A program made the translations under genes and the position numbers. Positions 22,311-32,389 of a DNA stretch of 64,000 bases are shown here, piece by piece. A model generated the notes under the pieces. That model was not told the origin of the DNA and did no database searches. It saw only the letters and a program-made list of their open reading frames with translations. Source of the DNA: Leptodactylus fallax (taxonomy: Eukaryota > Chordata > Amphibia > Anura > Leptodactylidae); the NCBI GenBank assembly GCA_947044405.1, contig CAMRHE010000502.1, forward strand, positions 1-64,000, given 5' to 3'. The stretch's first letter is position 1; every line of letters starts with the position of its first letter.

Positions 22311-22330
22311 TTTGATGGGGGTTCGCCGGC

Positions 22331-22570
22331 CGCGGCCTGACTTACCATCCCCACTCCTGCACACAGCCCCTTCTGCGTCCCATAGCAGAAGGGGAAGCGG
22401 GGGCGGCCACGACCAGCAGCGGGGATCGGTAATTAAATAGGCCGTTACGTGCCGGGGATACTCCAGCAGGCAACGGCCTATTTATATATATATATAAAAA
22501 AAAACTTATCTTCACCTACCTGCGATGCCTTGATGCAGCCGCCTCCTCCTCTTCTTGTCTGCGTGGAATA
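22331..22570. other. GC-rich repeat DNA with a hairpin, abutting OR1
   Basis: Contains a stem-loop AAATAGGCCGTT...AACGGCCTATTT (about 22435-22483) and CpG-rich sequence. It ends exactly where OR homology begins (22571). No gene. Confidence 0.55.
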
Positions 22571-23383
22571 TGTGGAAACCTCCTCATCATCCTGGTGGTG
22601 TCCTACAGCAGATCCCTCCACTCTCCCATGTACTTCTTCCTCACACAGCTCTCCTTCTCAGACATTTTACTCTCCTCCACTGTTGTACCCCTCATGCTCC
22701 TTGTTGTGCTGGATGATGGGAGTTCTGTGTCTTTTATTGGCTGTTTGATACAATTTTTCATGTTTTCTGTCTCAGAATCATTAGAATGTCTTTTCTTGAC
22801 TGTGATGTCCTATGACAGGTATCAGGCCATCTGTCACCCTCTACATTACACCTCAGTCATGGACCTGACATTCTGCATAAAATTTGTTCTCCTGTGTTGG
22901 GTGATGTCATTTGTTGCTGTTTTAAATTTTTCAGTATCTATGAGTTATTTGTGTTTCTGTGGACCAAACACCATTGACCATTTCTTATGTGATTTTCATC
23001 CCTTACTTGAACTTTCCTGCTCAGACACTTTTTTCATAAAACTAGAAGAGATGATAATGGCCGTACCATTTGGAATTTCTCCATTTATTGTAATTATTGT
23101 CTCCTATGTGTATATAATCCTCACTATACTGAAGATCCCATCTGTAACTGGGAGACAGAAGACCTTCTCCACCTGCAGCTCTCACCTGGCCGTGGTCTCC
23201 TTATATTATGGGTCACTTCTCAGTATCTATTTATTTCCAAGTAAGAAAAATGTAAAGAAAATCCTCTCCCTGCTCTACACTGTAGTAACTCCTCTTCTCA
23301 ATCCTATCATATACAGTCTGAGTAATAGAGAGATTAAGCAAGCCTTTAAAAAGCTCAAGAGCAAAATGTTGTCTGTCCATTAA
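22571..23383 (+). pseudogene. olfactory receptor, 5'-truncated (OR1)
   Basis: An uninterrupted frame from the Cys-Gly-Asn at the end of TM1 to the stop covers OR hallmarks: GNLLIIL, PMYFFLTQLSFSDI (TM2), MSYDRYQAICHPLHY (TM3/IC2), CGPNTIDHFLCDFHPLLELS with three extracellular-loop cysteines, KTFSTCSSHLAVVSLYYGS (TM6) and PLLNPIIYSLSNREI (TM7). The N-terminus, about 40 codons of the intact paralogs with the start codon, is missing. The preceding 1.7 kb is CR1/hAT-type repeat DNA. No in-frame ATG replaces it. There are no stops or frameshifts, so truncation is recent or the frame is still tolerated. It would have been an odorant GPCR. Non-functional as it stands. Confidence 0.92.
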
Positions 23384-24309
23384 CTTAATTTTCATTTTTA
23401 AGGTGTTACTTTATAAAATGCTTTACTCTTATAGTGAAGTCTGGATGGAGTTTACTTTTCCCTTCTCACATGAATGACAGTATGCAAAGTGTAAGTGCAA
23501 ATACCATATATAAGAAGTGCATAGACAAAAGAAAATTCAGAGGGTTATTTCAGGCAAAATTTAAAAAAAATCCTTTCCTTTCCCCAGTCTTTCCTCCTCA
23601 GCTTTACTTTGGTATTCCTACGGCTTACTCTTCAATCTCCAACTCACTGCATCATACAGAGCACAGTTCTAAAAAAAGCAAAAGAAATTCAAGCAATAGT
23701 TAAAGGACTATGAAAGCTTAGAGAATCAAGCAATTACACAGGCAGATTAATGCTAGAGATAGAATACGATCACATAAACATAGTGAGGGGGAATATGCGT
23801 TACTGCTTACACAGACAGGACAGTTAACTCTTTCATTGCCAATAATCTAATTTTGTCTGTCTTTTGTGCAATAGAGTAGGTTCATCTATATACACATTGC
23901 TTAAACATACTTTTTACTGGCTAGATAAACTTGTTAGTGATAAATGTTTTTTAAGGACTTTTTTGGACAAGAGGTTATATTTGTTATATTTGTTATATTT
24001 TCATTAAATACATTCCATTGTTGTAATGACAAAGTGTTGATTCTGCCTGTGCAAATCTGAAAAATATATCCTGTAATTTCATGTTTTCTTCCTGTTCTGG
24101 TCACCAAATACAGATCGTTGTTAATCTAAAAAAATGTTCACTGTTTAAGCATATGTTTGATGCGCAAGTGTGCATATGTACACAATAGTGCAGCCTCTGT
24201 TAATACAAAAAAAGAATCTCCATTATTTTAGTGATTTTTTTTTTGGTATGTTTTTCTCCCAAAATACAGTCTAACCTGCACCAATCTGAAAAAAAGAAAA
24301 AAAAAACCT
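23384..24309. other. OR1 3' flank, no gene
   Basis: The first ~150 bp match the downstream flanks of the other ORs ('ttcataaaat' motif, then 'gcaaatgccata'-type sequence at 23495). The remainder is AT-rich and unassigned. Confidence 0.55.
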
Positions 24310-25790
24310 GTTGTTATTTAACCCCTTAAAGACACTAAAAGGACCAGGCCTCATTTTTCAAAGTTTACATGTGTCACTTTATATGGCAATAACTTTGAGA
24401 AGCTTTAACTTATGCAAGTGATTTTGAGTTTCTTTTTCATGACACATTGTACTTCATGTTAGTGGTAACATTGATCATTATTTTTGTATCTATTTATAAA
24501 AAAATAGGAAACTTGATGGAAATTTGGAAAAAGAATATGAAATACTCTGCTTTTCAGACAGATAGTCATACCAACCAAATACATTAATAAATATTATCTA
24601 CCATATCTCTGCTATATATCGGCATTATCTTTTAACCGTCCTTTAATTTATGTTGGACGTTAGAAGGCTTACAAGTGTAACAGCGATTTTCCAGATTTAC
24701 AAGAAAATTTCCTAAACTAATTTTTTAGGGACCACTTCAGGTCTGAAGAGGATTATAAAGGCCTATATAGTAGAAACCCCCCATAAATCACCCCATTTTC
24801 AAAAACTGCAACCCTCAAATAATTCAAAACAGCATTTGGAAGTTTGTTAACCCTTTAAGTATTTCACAGAAATTAAAACAATATGGAGGTGAAATTTAGA
24901 CATTTCATTTTTTTTTCAATAATACATACATTTAGCCCTAAAATTAACACATTCATAAAGGGTTAAAGGACAAAAATGCATCTCACAGATTGTTAAGCAA
25001 TTTCTCCCAAGCACAGAAATACCCCACATGTGGATGTAAACTGATGTTTGGGCACACGGCAGTGCATGGAAGGGAAGGAGCGACACTGGATGTTTGAAAA
25101 GCAGATTTTGCTGGAATAGTTTTCAGGTGCCATGTCTCGTTTGCAGAACCCCTAGAGTACCAGTAAAATGGAAACCACAAAAAGTTACCCCATTTTGTAA
25201 ACTACACACCTGACAGAATTCATCAAGGGGTATAGTGAGCATTTTGACCCCACAGCCGTTTCACAAATTTTATTAACATTGGGATGTGTAAATTAAAAAT
25301 GACTAAAACGTCACTTTATCCCCAAAGTTTTCATTTTCACAAGGGGTTAAAGGAGAAAAGCCTCCCACAGGTTATTAAAAAAATTACTCCTGAACACGGC
25401 AATACTCTATTTGTGGTCGTAATCTGCTGTATGGGTACATGGTAGGGCTCAGAATGGAAAGAGCGCTATTTAGCTTTTGGAGGATGGATTTTGCTGGAAT
25501 AATTTTCAGGTGCCATGTCACATTTATAATCTCCTAAAGTACCAATACAATGGAATGCCCCAAAAGTGAGCATTTTGATGCCACAGCTGTTTATTAGATT
25601 TTATTACAACATTGGGACGTGAAAATAAAAAAATTACTTTATTTTCCAGTAAACTGTCAATTTAGAGGATAAAGGAGAAAGAAGTCTCCAAAGTTTGTTA
25701 CACATTTTCTCTGGAACACAGCATTACCCCATATGTGGTATTAAACTGCTGCCTGGGTACATGGCGCGGCTCAGAATGGGTACAGTCATT
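24310..25790. repeat. dispersed repeat family, long copy
   Basis: A characteristic series of 'aaaggggttaa', 'accccattttcaaaaactgc', 'accccacatgtggatgtaaa' and 'gtgccatgtc' motifs, partly duplicated in tandem (24950-25230 versus 25340-25600 versus 25670-25770). An inverted copy of 24310-25110 is at 38220-39890. Related segments lie at 3761-4195, 15681-16160, 31100-31400 and 61250-62000. No protein. I cannot name the family. Confidence 0.7.
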
Positions 25791-26059
25791 TCACATCACT
25801 CTTACTGTAGGGACAGACATCGGCAGGAGCTAGGGAAAGACAGAATACAGAAGTTCAGGGAAAGAGGCTGAGCCTTAGAACTGTAGGGAAAGGATAGGGA
25901 GGAACTGAGTTTAGAATTTGGGGTGGTTGCAGGGTTATTTACAGCAAGAATTTGCAGCATAATTCACATTGCTGTACTCACTGCCATTATACTGCTGCTC
26001 ATTACTCATATCTGTGTCATCAAGGTGGAACACAACAAGCCTTTTGCAGTGCAGTACAG

Positions 26060-26640
26060 GAAAAAACTGAATTTTCATACACTAATATCTGCACGTATCT
26101 GTAATAAACGCCTTTTTAAAGGCGTTTATTATAAGGGGCTTATTCACTGTTCTTCCACAGCATAACATTACATTTGTCAGTACTATTGTGCCAAAGAAAA
26201 CTGAATTATCATCCAATAACATCTGCACTTATCTGTAATAAACGTCTTTAACGTGGGGAAAGACATAACGACCATATTCGCCATTTTGGTACCAGTATAA
26301 AGTTGCAGGCCATTTTTAAAAACAGCATTGTCAATAATGATTCAATAATTCAATAATTATTAGCAGTTATCACTTATTTAAAGGTGTTTATTAGCGTCTA
26401 AACCCATAAAGAGGACCATATTCACCATTTTTTTACCAGTACAAAGTTGCAGGCCATTTATCAATACAGTATTGTCAATAATTCAATAATTCTGAGCCAC
26501 AAATCTCTGCCTTTATCATGTTTTTTTTTTACTGGTGTTCATTAGTGGGGAAAGAAATAAGGGGCATATCTCCCGTTCTCTTCAAATTACAAAATAACAG
26601 GCCTTTTTTTCCCTTTGCAATTACGTTTTTTCATCGAACA
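26060..26640 (+). repeat. degenerate ~130-150-bp tandem repeat in hAT leader
   Basis: Three to four copies share 'atctgcac.tatctgtaataa', 'acgaccatattcgccatttt', 'accagtataaagttgcaggc' and 'attcaataatt'. An almost perfect hairpin AATAAACGCCTTT-TT-AAAGGCGTTTATT lies at ~26102-26129. This is likely the subterminal region of the hAT element. Confidence 0.6.
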
Positions 26641-26641
26641 G

Positions 26642-29600
26642 TATGTCAGACAGAGAAGCGAGAGGCCATGCACAGAGTAGGGCCACAAGCCTAAATGTTT
26701 CTGGCGCAGGCATAGGTCGCAGCAGAGTAAGGGGGCATGGCAGCAGGGGTCACTTACAGAGGCCTCCCAGTGTCAAGTAGCGGTCGTGTCTTGACCAGGA
26801 ACCCAACGGTTGTAGACTGGTTGACTCGGTCATCCACTTCATCCCAAGTCACATCAGACAACCCCAGCCAAGAGTTGGTGGGTTCATCAGACACAACCCT
26901 TAGTTGGCATGGCCCGGCAGCAAACCCTGTCCCCTCACCTGTCCTCAACCTGCCTCTGTCCTTTTCTGTTCCCTAAGCTAGAGAACTACTCTATGCTGTG
27001 GGCTCAGATCCACTGTACAGTGAGGAGGAGGTACTAGAGGACAGTCAGAAGCTACTGCTCAGCCAAGATGTGGAGGAGATATCCGCTGCTTCCTCTGGTA
27101 GGCAGGCAAGTAGTGATGAGGAGAGTGGCATGGGAGCTGGTGTTGAGGAGGACATCAGTGACCTGTAGACAGTAGTGGATGACGATGTAGCCGATCATAA
27201 TTGGGAGCTGGGTGACGAAGGGGCTTCATCGTCATCAGGAGAAGAGGGTGGCAGCTTGCACATGAGGCAGTGGGGGAGTCAGCAGGGTGGAAGCAGTGGG
27301 AGGTCGGGAGCTAATGTGCCCGGGGTAGACCACCTGTTTCACAGCAGCCTACCTGCTGGGAAAGCAGTTGTGCAGGGGTTCACGGAGGCAGTGGCGGTAG
27401 CAGTCAGTTATTGCAGAGTGTTGGGGTAAAATCACCTACTCGGCAGTGTAGCAGTTTTTTGTAAAGCCGCCGGGGGAGGTGAACATGGTCATATGTTCAA
27501 TCTGTGGGCAGAAGGTGAAGCATGGCCAGGGTGCCAATGTTGGCACCACAGCCTTGCGTCAACATATGCAGTGTCACCATAAAGTGGCCTGGGAGGGCTG
27601 TGGCTCTAATATGGTGGTACAGCCTGCCACAGCAACTGCTGCAGCACCCAGTGGCATGCACCCCATTTCTGGCAGTCACGGTTCCACCATCTCAGCTGAA
27701 GGACTGGTTGTGATGCTCCTGCTCCTCCTACTCCTCCTAGTCAGTTATTGTGTCAGCGATTGATCACAGAATCTATATCTAAGAAACAACAGTATGTACG
27801 CACTCATCCAACAGTGCAGAAGCTGAACGTGCGTAGTTACAGCGCCGATGTGTAGAGCTGTAACTACGGTCAAGGACAATATATGTCATTTACGGCCACT
27901 GGGTAAATGTGGTGTCTGCCCAGACACACCAGCAACTAGGACAGGTGACGCAGCTTCTGCCTCCTCGTTCTCACGCCGTTGGTCCTGCAACAATGTCCAC
28001 CTCATCCTCCACTGTCTCTTCAGCCTCCACTACAGGGACAATTCCCAGTGCTCCTCCAGCATACCACATGTGCAGGGCACAGCGGTGTAATTCTGTTCTA
28101 CACCTCGTTTGCCTGGATGAACAAAGTCACACAGGGGAGGAAATGCTCCGTGTCCTCAATCAAGAAATTGAATCCTGGCTTTGTCCAGGAGAACTTAAAA
28201 TTGGAACAATGGTGAACGACAACGAGAAGAACATGGTGTCGGTGCTGCGTCAAGGAGGGCTGAGCCATTCACCCTGCATGGCGCACATGTTCAATCTGGT
28301 TGTCAAGCATTTCCTTAAGCGTTCCACCCATCTGCAAGACATCCTAAAAATGTCAAGAAAACTTTGCATGCACTTCAGCCACTCGTACACCGTCAAGCAC
28401 ACCCTCCTTGAGCTGCAGTGGTAGAACGGCCTCCCACAACATAGGCTGATATGCAATGTTTCCACCCATTGGAATTCAATCCTCCATTAGTTGGATCGAC
28501 TATATGAACAGTGAAAAGCCATAAACGATTTATTGATGATCCAAGCGGACAGAGGTACTCCCCTGTGTAACTTTAACGTAAGCCAGTGGCAGCTCATGTG
28601 TGACACCTGCTGTTTGCTAGTTCCCTTTGAGGAGGACACTTTGTTAGTCAGTTGCCAGGACTACGGGATGAACAATGTCATTACACTGATTCACATCCTG
28701 GAAAAGATGCTTATCAATCTGGCTGGTCAAGGGACTGGAGATGTGGCGTCTACATCTGAAGGCCACATGAGCCCTGTGGGGGCTGAACTGGAGGAGGAGG
28801 AGGATGAGCAGGACACTGGAGCACAAACAATGTGTAGTCAAATGGGTGGAAAGGAGGAGCAGTTGCAACCGGAACAGCCAGAGGGAGATGAAGAGGATGA
28901 GGCAGATGACCCAGACACACCGTGGCAGTATGTAGTGGAGATGAATGCAGGGAGTTCCTCGGAGTCACTTGCGCAAATGGCCCAATGCATGCTGACTTCC
29001 TTGCGCAGTGACAGCCAAATTGTCACCATTCGGCAGAGGGATTACTACTGGCTTTCCACCATGTTAGACCCTCGCTACCGTGGAAAAATGGGGGAATTTT
29101 TTACACCCGCTGAGAGGGAGGAAAAACTGAAGTACTATAGAGACATGCTATAGAACAAGTTGGCCGCTGCCTATCTGCGCCATCGTCCATCCTCTCGCAT
29201 GTCCAACCGGGGGGCATGAGCGCTCAACTTGCACTGGCATGGCAGCTGTGGGAGGGGGGTGGTGGTGGCAGGAGCAGTATTGGTTCCATCAGCAGCAGCC
29301 TGGGCCTAAAGTCGCTGATGAGCAGCTTTCTTTAGCCGCATAGTGAAGAAGCTGCTCATCAGCAGCTAGACACAGAGCACAAGTTGAACCAGCAGGTGGT
29401 GGCATTCTTAGAGTGCACCCTGCCATCCGTCATCGAAGATCCACTGGAATATTGGGCAGCCAAACTGGATTTGTGGCCGCAACTGGCCAAGTTTTCCTTG
29501 GAAAAGCTATCCTGCGTGGCCAGTAGTGTGGCATCAGAGCGGGTATTTAGTGCGGCGGGGGCCATAGTTACCCCAAGGAGAACTCGCCTGTCCACCGAAA

Positions 29601-29686
29601 ATTTGGAGAGACTGACATTTGTGAAGATGAATCAGGCATGGATCAACCAGGATTTCCACCCACCAATGCCTGATGCCGCAGATTAA
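26642..29686 (+). pseudogene. hAT transposase (BED finger to hATC domain), inactive
   Basis: Successive frames give: a possible N-terminus MSDREARGHAQSRATSLN (26642); a BED zinc finger VICSICGQKVKHGQG...LRQHMQCHH (27485-27580); core pieces EIESWLCPGELKIGTMVNDN and SPCMAHMFNLVVKHFLK (28165-28320), matching the hAT DN..NM / PCxAHxLNLVV signature; an acidic insert (28780-28920); YYWLSTMLDPRYRGK (29045); and the hATC dimerisation domain (EYWAAKLDLWPQLAKFSLEK, SSVASERVFSAAGAIVTPRR) at 29446-29640. Multiple frameshifts and stops. The acidic insert is unusual or lineage-specific. A host-domesticated gene is unlikely given the breaks. Confidence 0.82.
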
Positions 29687-29699
29687 ATGATCCATGCTG

Positions 29700-30035
29700 T
29701 CACCTCCTCACTGCCACTGGTTCACTGTATGGCCTCCCAAGGCTGTTGCTAGCTACAAACTATATCACCTTGCCACTCTGTGGCCTACTCACGCTGCTGC
29801 TACCTCTGCACTCTGCCCCTGGGTGACTGTATGGCCTCCTCATGTCGCAGCGACTGGGTCACTGTACGTCCTCATGCCGCTGCCACTGGGTCACTGTATG
29901 GCCTCCTCATGTTACTGCCACTTGGTCATTTCATGGCCTCTTCATGCCGCTGCCACTGGGTCACAGTATGGCCTCCTCATGCCGCTGCCACTGGGTCTCT
30001 GTATGGCCTCCTCATGCTGCTGCCAACTCCACATT
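29700..30035 (+). repeat. 35-bp minisatellite at hAT 3' end
   Basis: Unit CTGCCACTGGGTCACTGTAT then GGCCTCCTCATGCCG. Clean 35-bp steps occur at 29880, 29915, 29950, 29985 and 30020, and degenerate copies reach back to 29700. It lies immediately after the transposase stop. Confidence 0.88.
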
Positions 30036-30170
30036 ATGTCACCTTGTCACTCGGTAGACATCTATGTGGAATCAGCAGACGAGAGTGTAAAAGGAGTGCG
30101 CTCTTTCATGCTACAGTAGGATGTTGGCTCTCTGCATGGTTCTTTCAACCTGGCACTAACATGGACCTGT

Positions 30171-31399
30171 AAGGCTGAGTTCACACTTGAGTTAGTTGGT
30201 CAGTTTTGGCCCCGTAACTGGCCAAATAAGTGAAGTGTGCAGAGCCTATGGGCAGGATCAACCAGATATGTGACAGGGCAGTGGTGGGGCAGACTGCTGC
30301 TCACTGATTGAACCTAGGGATGCCAAATAAGAACACCAGCACACCCCCAAACACTCCTTGGAGGGTCCAATCAAGGCCCAGATATATACAGTAGTAAAAC
30401 CCCTGAGATGACCGCAGCATCTCAGGAATTAACACCTACCATCAGAGCTCAGCTTTGACCATGAGTGTTATAGGAAAGTGTCAGCCATATATAACGGCTG
30501 AACCCTGCTAGAAACTGGGTGTCCATCATGCTTCCGCCGTGATAGTACAGCAGTTCGCAGGAAGTACTACCCGACTGTGTCGTACAATTATGGCAGAGGT
30601 CGGGCAAGGGTTTAAAAAAAAAAAAAAAAAAAATAACCCCCTACAATATGCCAGCTTTCCTATATAAAAAAATAAAACCAATACAAACTAATATAAAACA
30701 ATACACCTTCAGTATCAATGCATTTGTAGCAAACTGTACAATAAAACTAAAACAAGTTATCCTACACGGTGAACATCGATAAAAAAAAAACCTCCAGAAG
30801 TAACGATTTTTTGCCATTTCACCTATACAATATGGAATAAAAGGGAACAAAAAGTCATACATAGCCCAAAGTGGTACCAATAAAAATCACAACTTGTCCC
30901 ACAAAAAAATAAGCTCACAACCAACTCCGTCAATAGAAAAATAAAAATATATAAATTATATACAGTCCAAAATGGTGTCATTAGAAAATGCATATCATCC
31001 TGAAAAAAACAAGCCCTCAATTGACTACATCACCAGAATATAAAAAAAAAATAATAGCTTGAACAATACGACAACAAGCAAAAAATAAAATTTGCAAATC
31101 TTTAGGGCAAAACTGTGTATATCAGGGTACACTCCAGATTTTGAGATTATGAGGGAAAAGAAACCAGAAGTGACCCCCAGAGTGACCCTCCCAATCACAG
31201 GAGCTTCTCAAGAAATAGTAAGGAATTTGGTGTTCCCAATGTACTCCGCACAGCTTACATATTCACTGTTCACCAGCAGCTGTGCATCCATGTCTGGAAA
31301 AACTAATGCTCACTACACCCCTAGAAAAATTCTTTTAGGGATGGAGGGGAAAGTTTTTAAAATGAAGTCACTCCCTAGGGGATTCCTCTGCAGAGTAGA
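30171..31399. other. mixed dispersed repeats, no gene
   Basis: Contains MITE-like ends ('aaggctgagttcacacttg'), a poly-A run at 30613-30633 and, at 31090-31400, sequence of the 24310-25790 type. No coding region is supported. Confidence 0.45.
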
Positions 31400-32389
31400 A
31401 AGTAGCGGATGGCGGCTGTAAGGAGGGTGCGAGGGGTCGTTTCCATTACCTAGCAATAATTAGTTTGGCCATCAGGAAAATTTTACAAGCCAGTTTACGA
31501 TGTGGTGGGGGAATCGAATCCATTTCCAAATTAAGCATCACCAGCTGGGGAGCAAGTAAAACAGGGATATCCAGGAGGCCATCTAAAAGATCAAAGACAT
31601 CTCTGTAATAGTGAGTGAGACAAGGGCAAGCCCAAAAGGTGTGGAGTAACAATCCCACGCCACCACATAGCCTCCAGCAATATGAGGATGGCTGCAGGAA
31701 CATCTTATGTACCCATGTTTGGGGAAAATACCATCTGAGAATCACCTTGTAGACAGTCTCAATATGAGAACTACGAGACGTAAAGGATAAGTCTTCTGAA
31801 AGGAGGATCGAGAATCAATTGAACAGTAAATCAAGCTAAGACCCTTCCGTACCATTTTAAATATGAGTAAAACATCAGAGTGACATGAAAGAGTCATGGG
31901 ACCGGAGACAGTGACTTAGTGGCAGCAATTTATAAAAATCATGTTTTGGCAAGTCGAATTCCTTGCATAGGGATATATAATCTTTAAGCATGTCATCATG
32001 GAAAAGTTGTGAAACAAAATGTAGACCCTTAGCAACCCAGCCATCCAGACATAGGGAAGGAACCAACAAAAAAAGTACACGAATTGGGATCCAAGATCTA
32101 TCCAGTAACACCGGATGAGAAGCATGAGTGTGAGAATAATGCCAAGCAATTATGGAGTATTTAGTAAAAGGAGAACAACGATAATCGGACAAATTAAACC
32201 AAAAAGAGGCAAAAAAAATATCTTGTAAGTTCCCAGCAGAGAAGTAAGACTTCTCAATGTGAATCCAGTGCAGCTCCTCCTCCTGGGATGAACCGCCCAC
32301 CAACAAGGACACCAAGGTGGCAATATAGTATCCATGGATATCTCAGACTCCCAAACCACCCAACCCACCAGATCTGGTGAGAACACCAT

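Larger units (their letters stand above)
21364..22330. mobile_element. hAT-type composite repeat, one end recognisable
   Basis: Begins CAGGGGTGTCAAACTCATTT, a hAT-style terminus. A matching right terminus was not found. Inside are the 31-bp minisatellite in reverse orientation (21622-21945) and a pair of inverted GGGGTCT...AGACCCC segments (21976-22070 and 22215-22310). The same segment and the same minisatellite occur in the hAT element at 10279-12765, so the two loci share a composite cargo. The interior at 22040-22440 is unusually GC- and CpG-rich. Confidence 0.6.
25791..30170 (+). mobile_element. hAT transposon, decayed, with BED finger
   Basis: Order: leader, subterminal tandem repeats (26060-26640), broken transposase (26642-29686) and a 35-bp minisatellite (29700-30035). 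Exact termini and target duplication were not identified, so the boundaries are approximate. The C-terminal hAT dimerisation domain is the clearest marker. Confidence 0.75.

Noticed and set aside
22449..22748. Chimeric frame joining repeat DNA to OR1
   Set aside because: It is out of frame with the receptor and gives no OR motifs. The receptor frame itself has no upstream ATG.
29694..30172. Frames reading GHCMASSCRCHW
   Set aside because: Translation of the 35-bp minisatellite after the hAT transposase.
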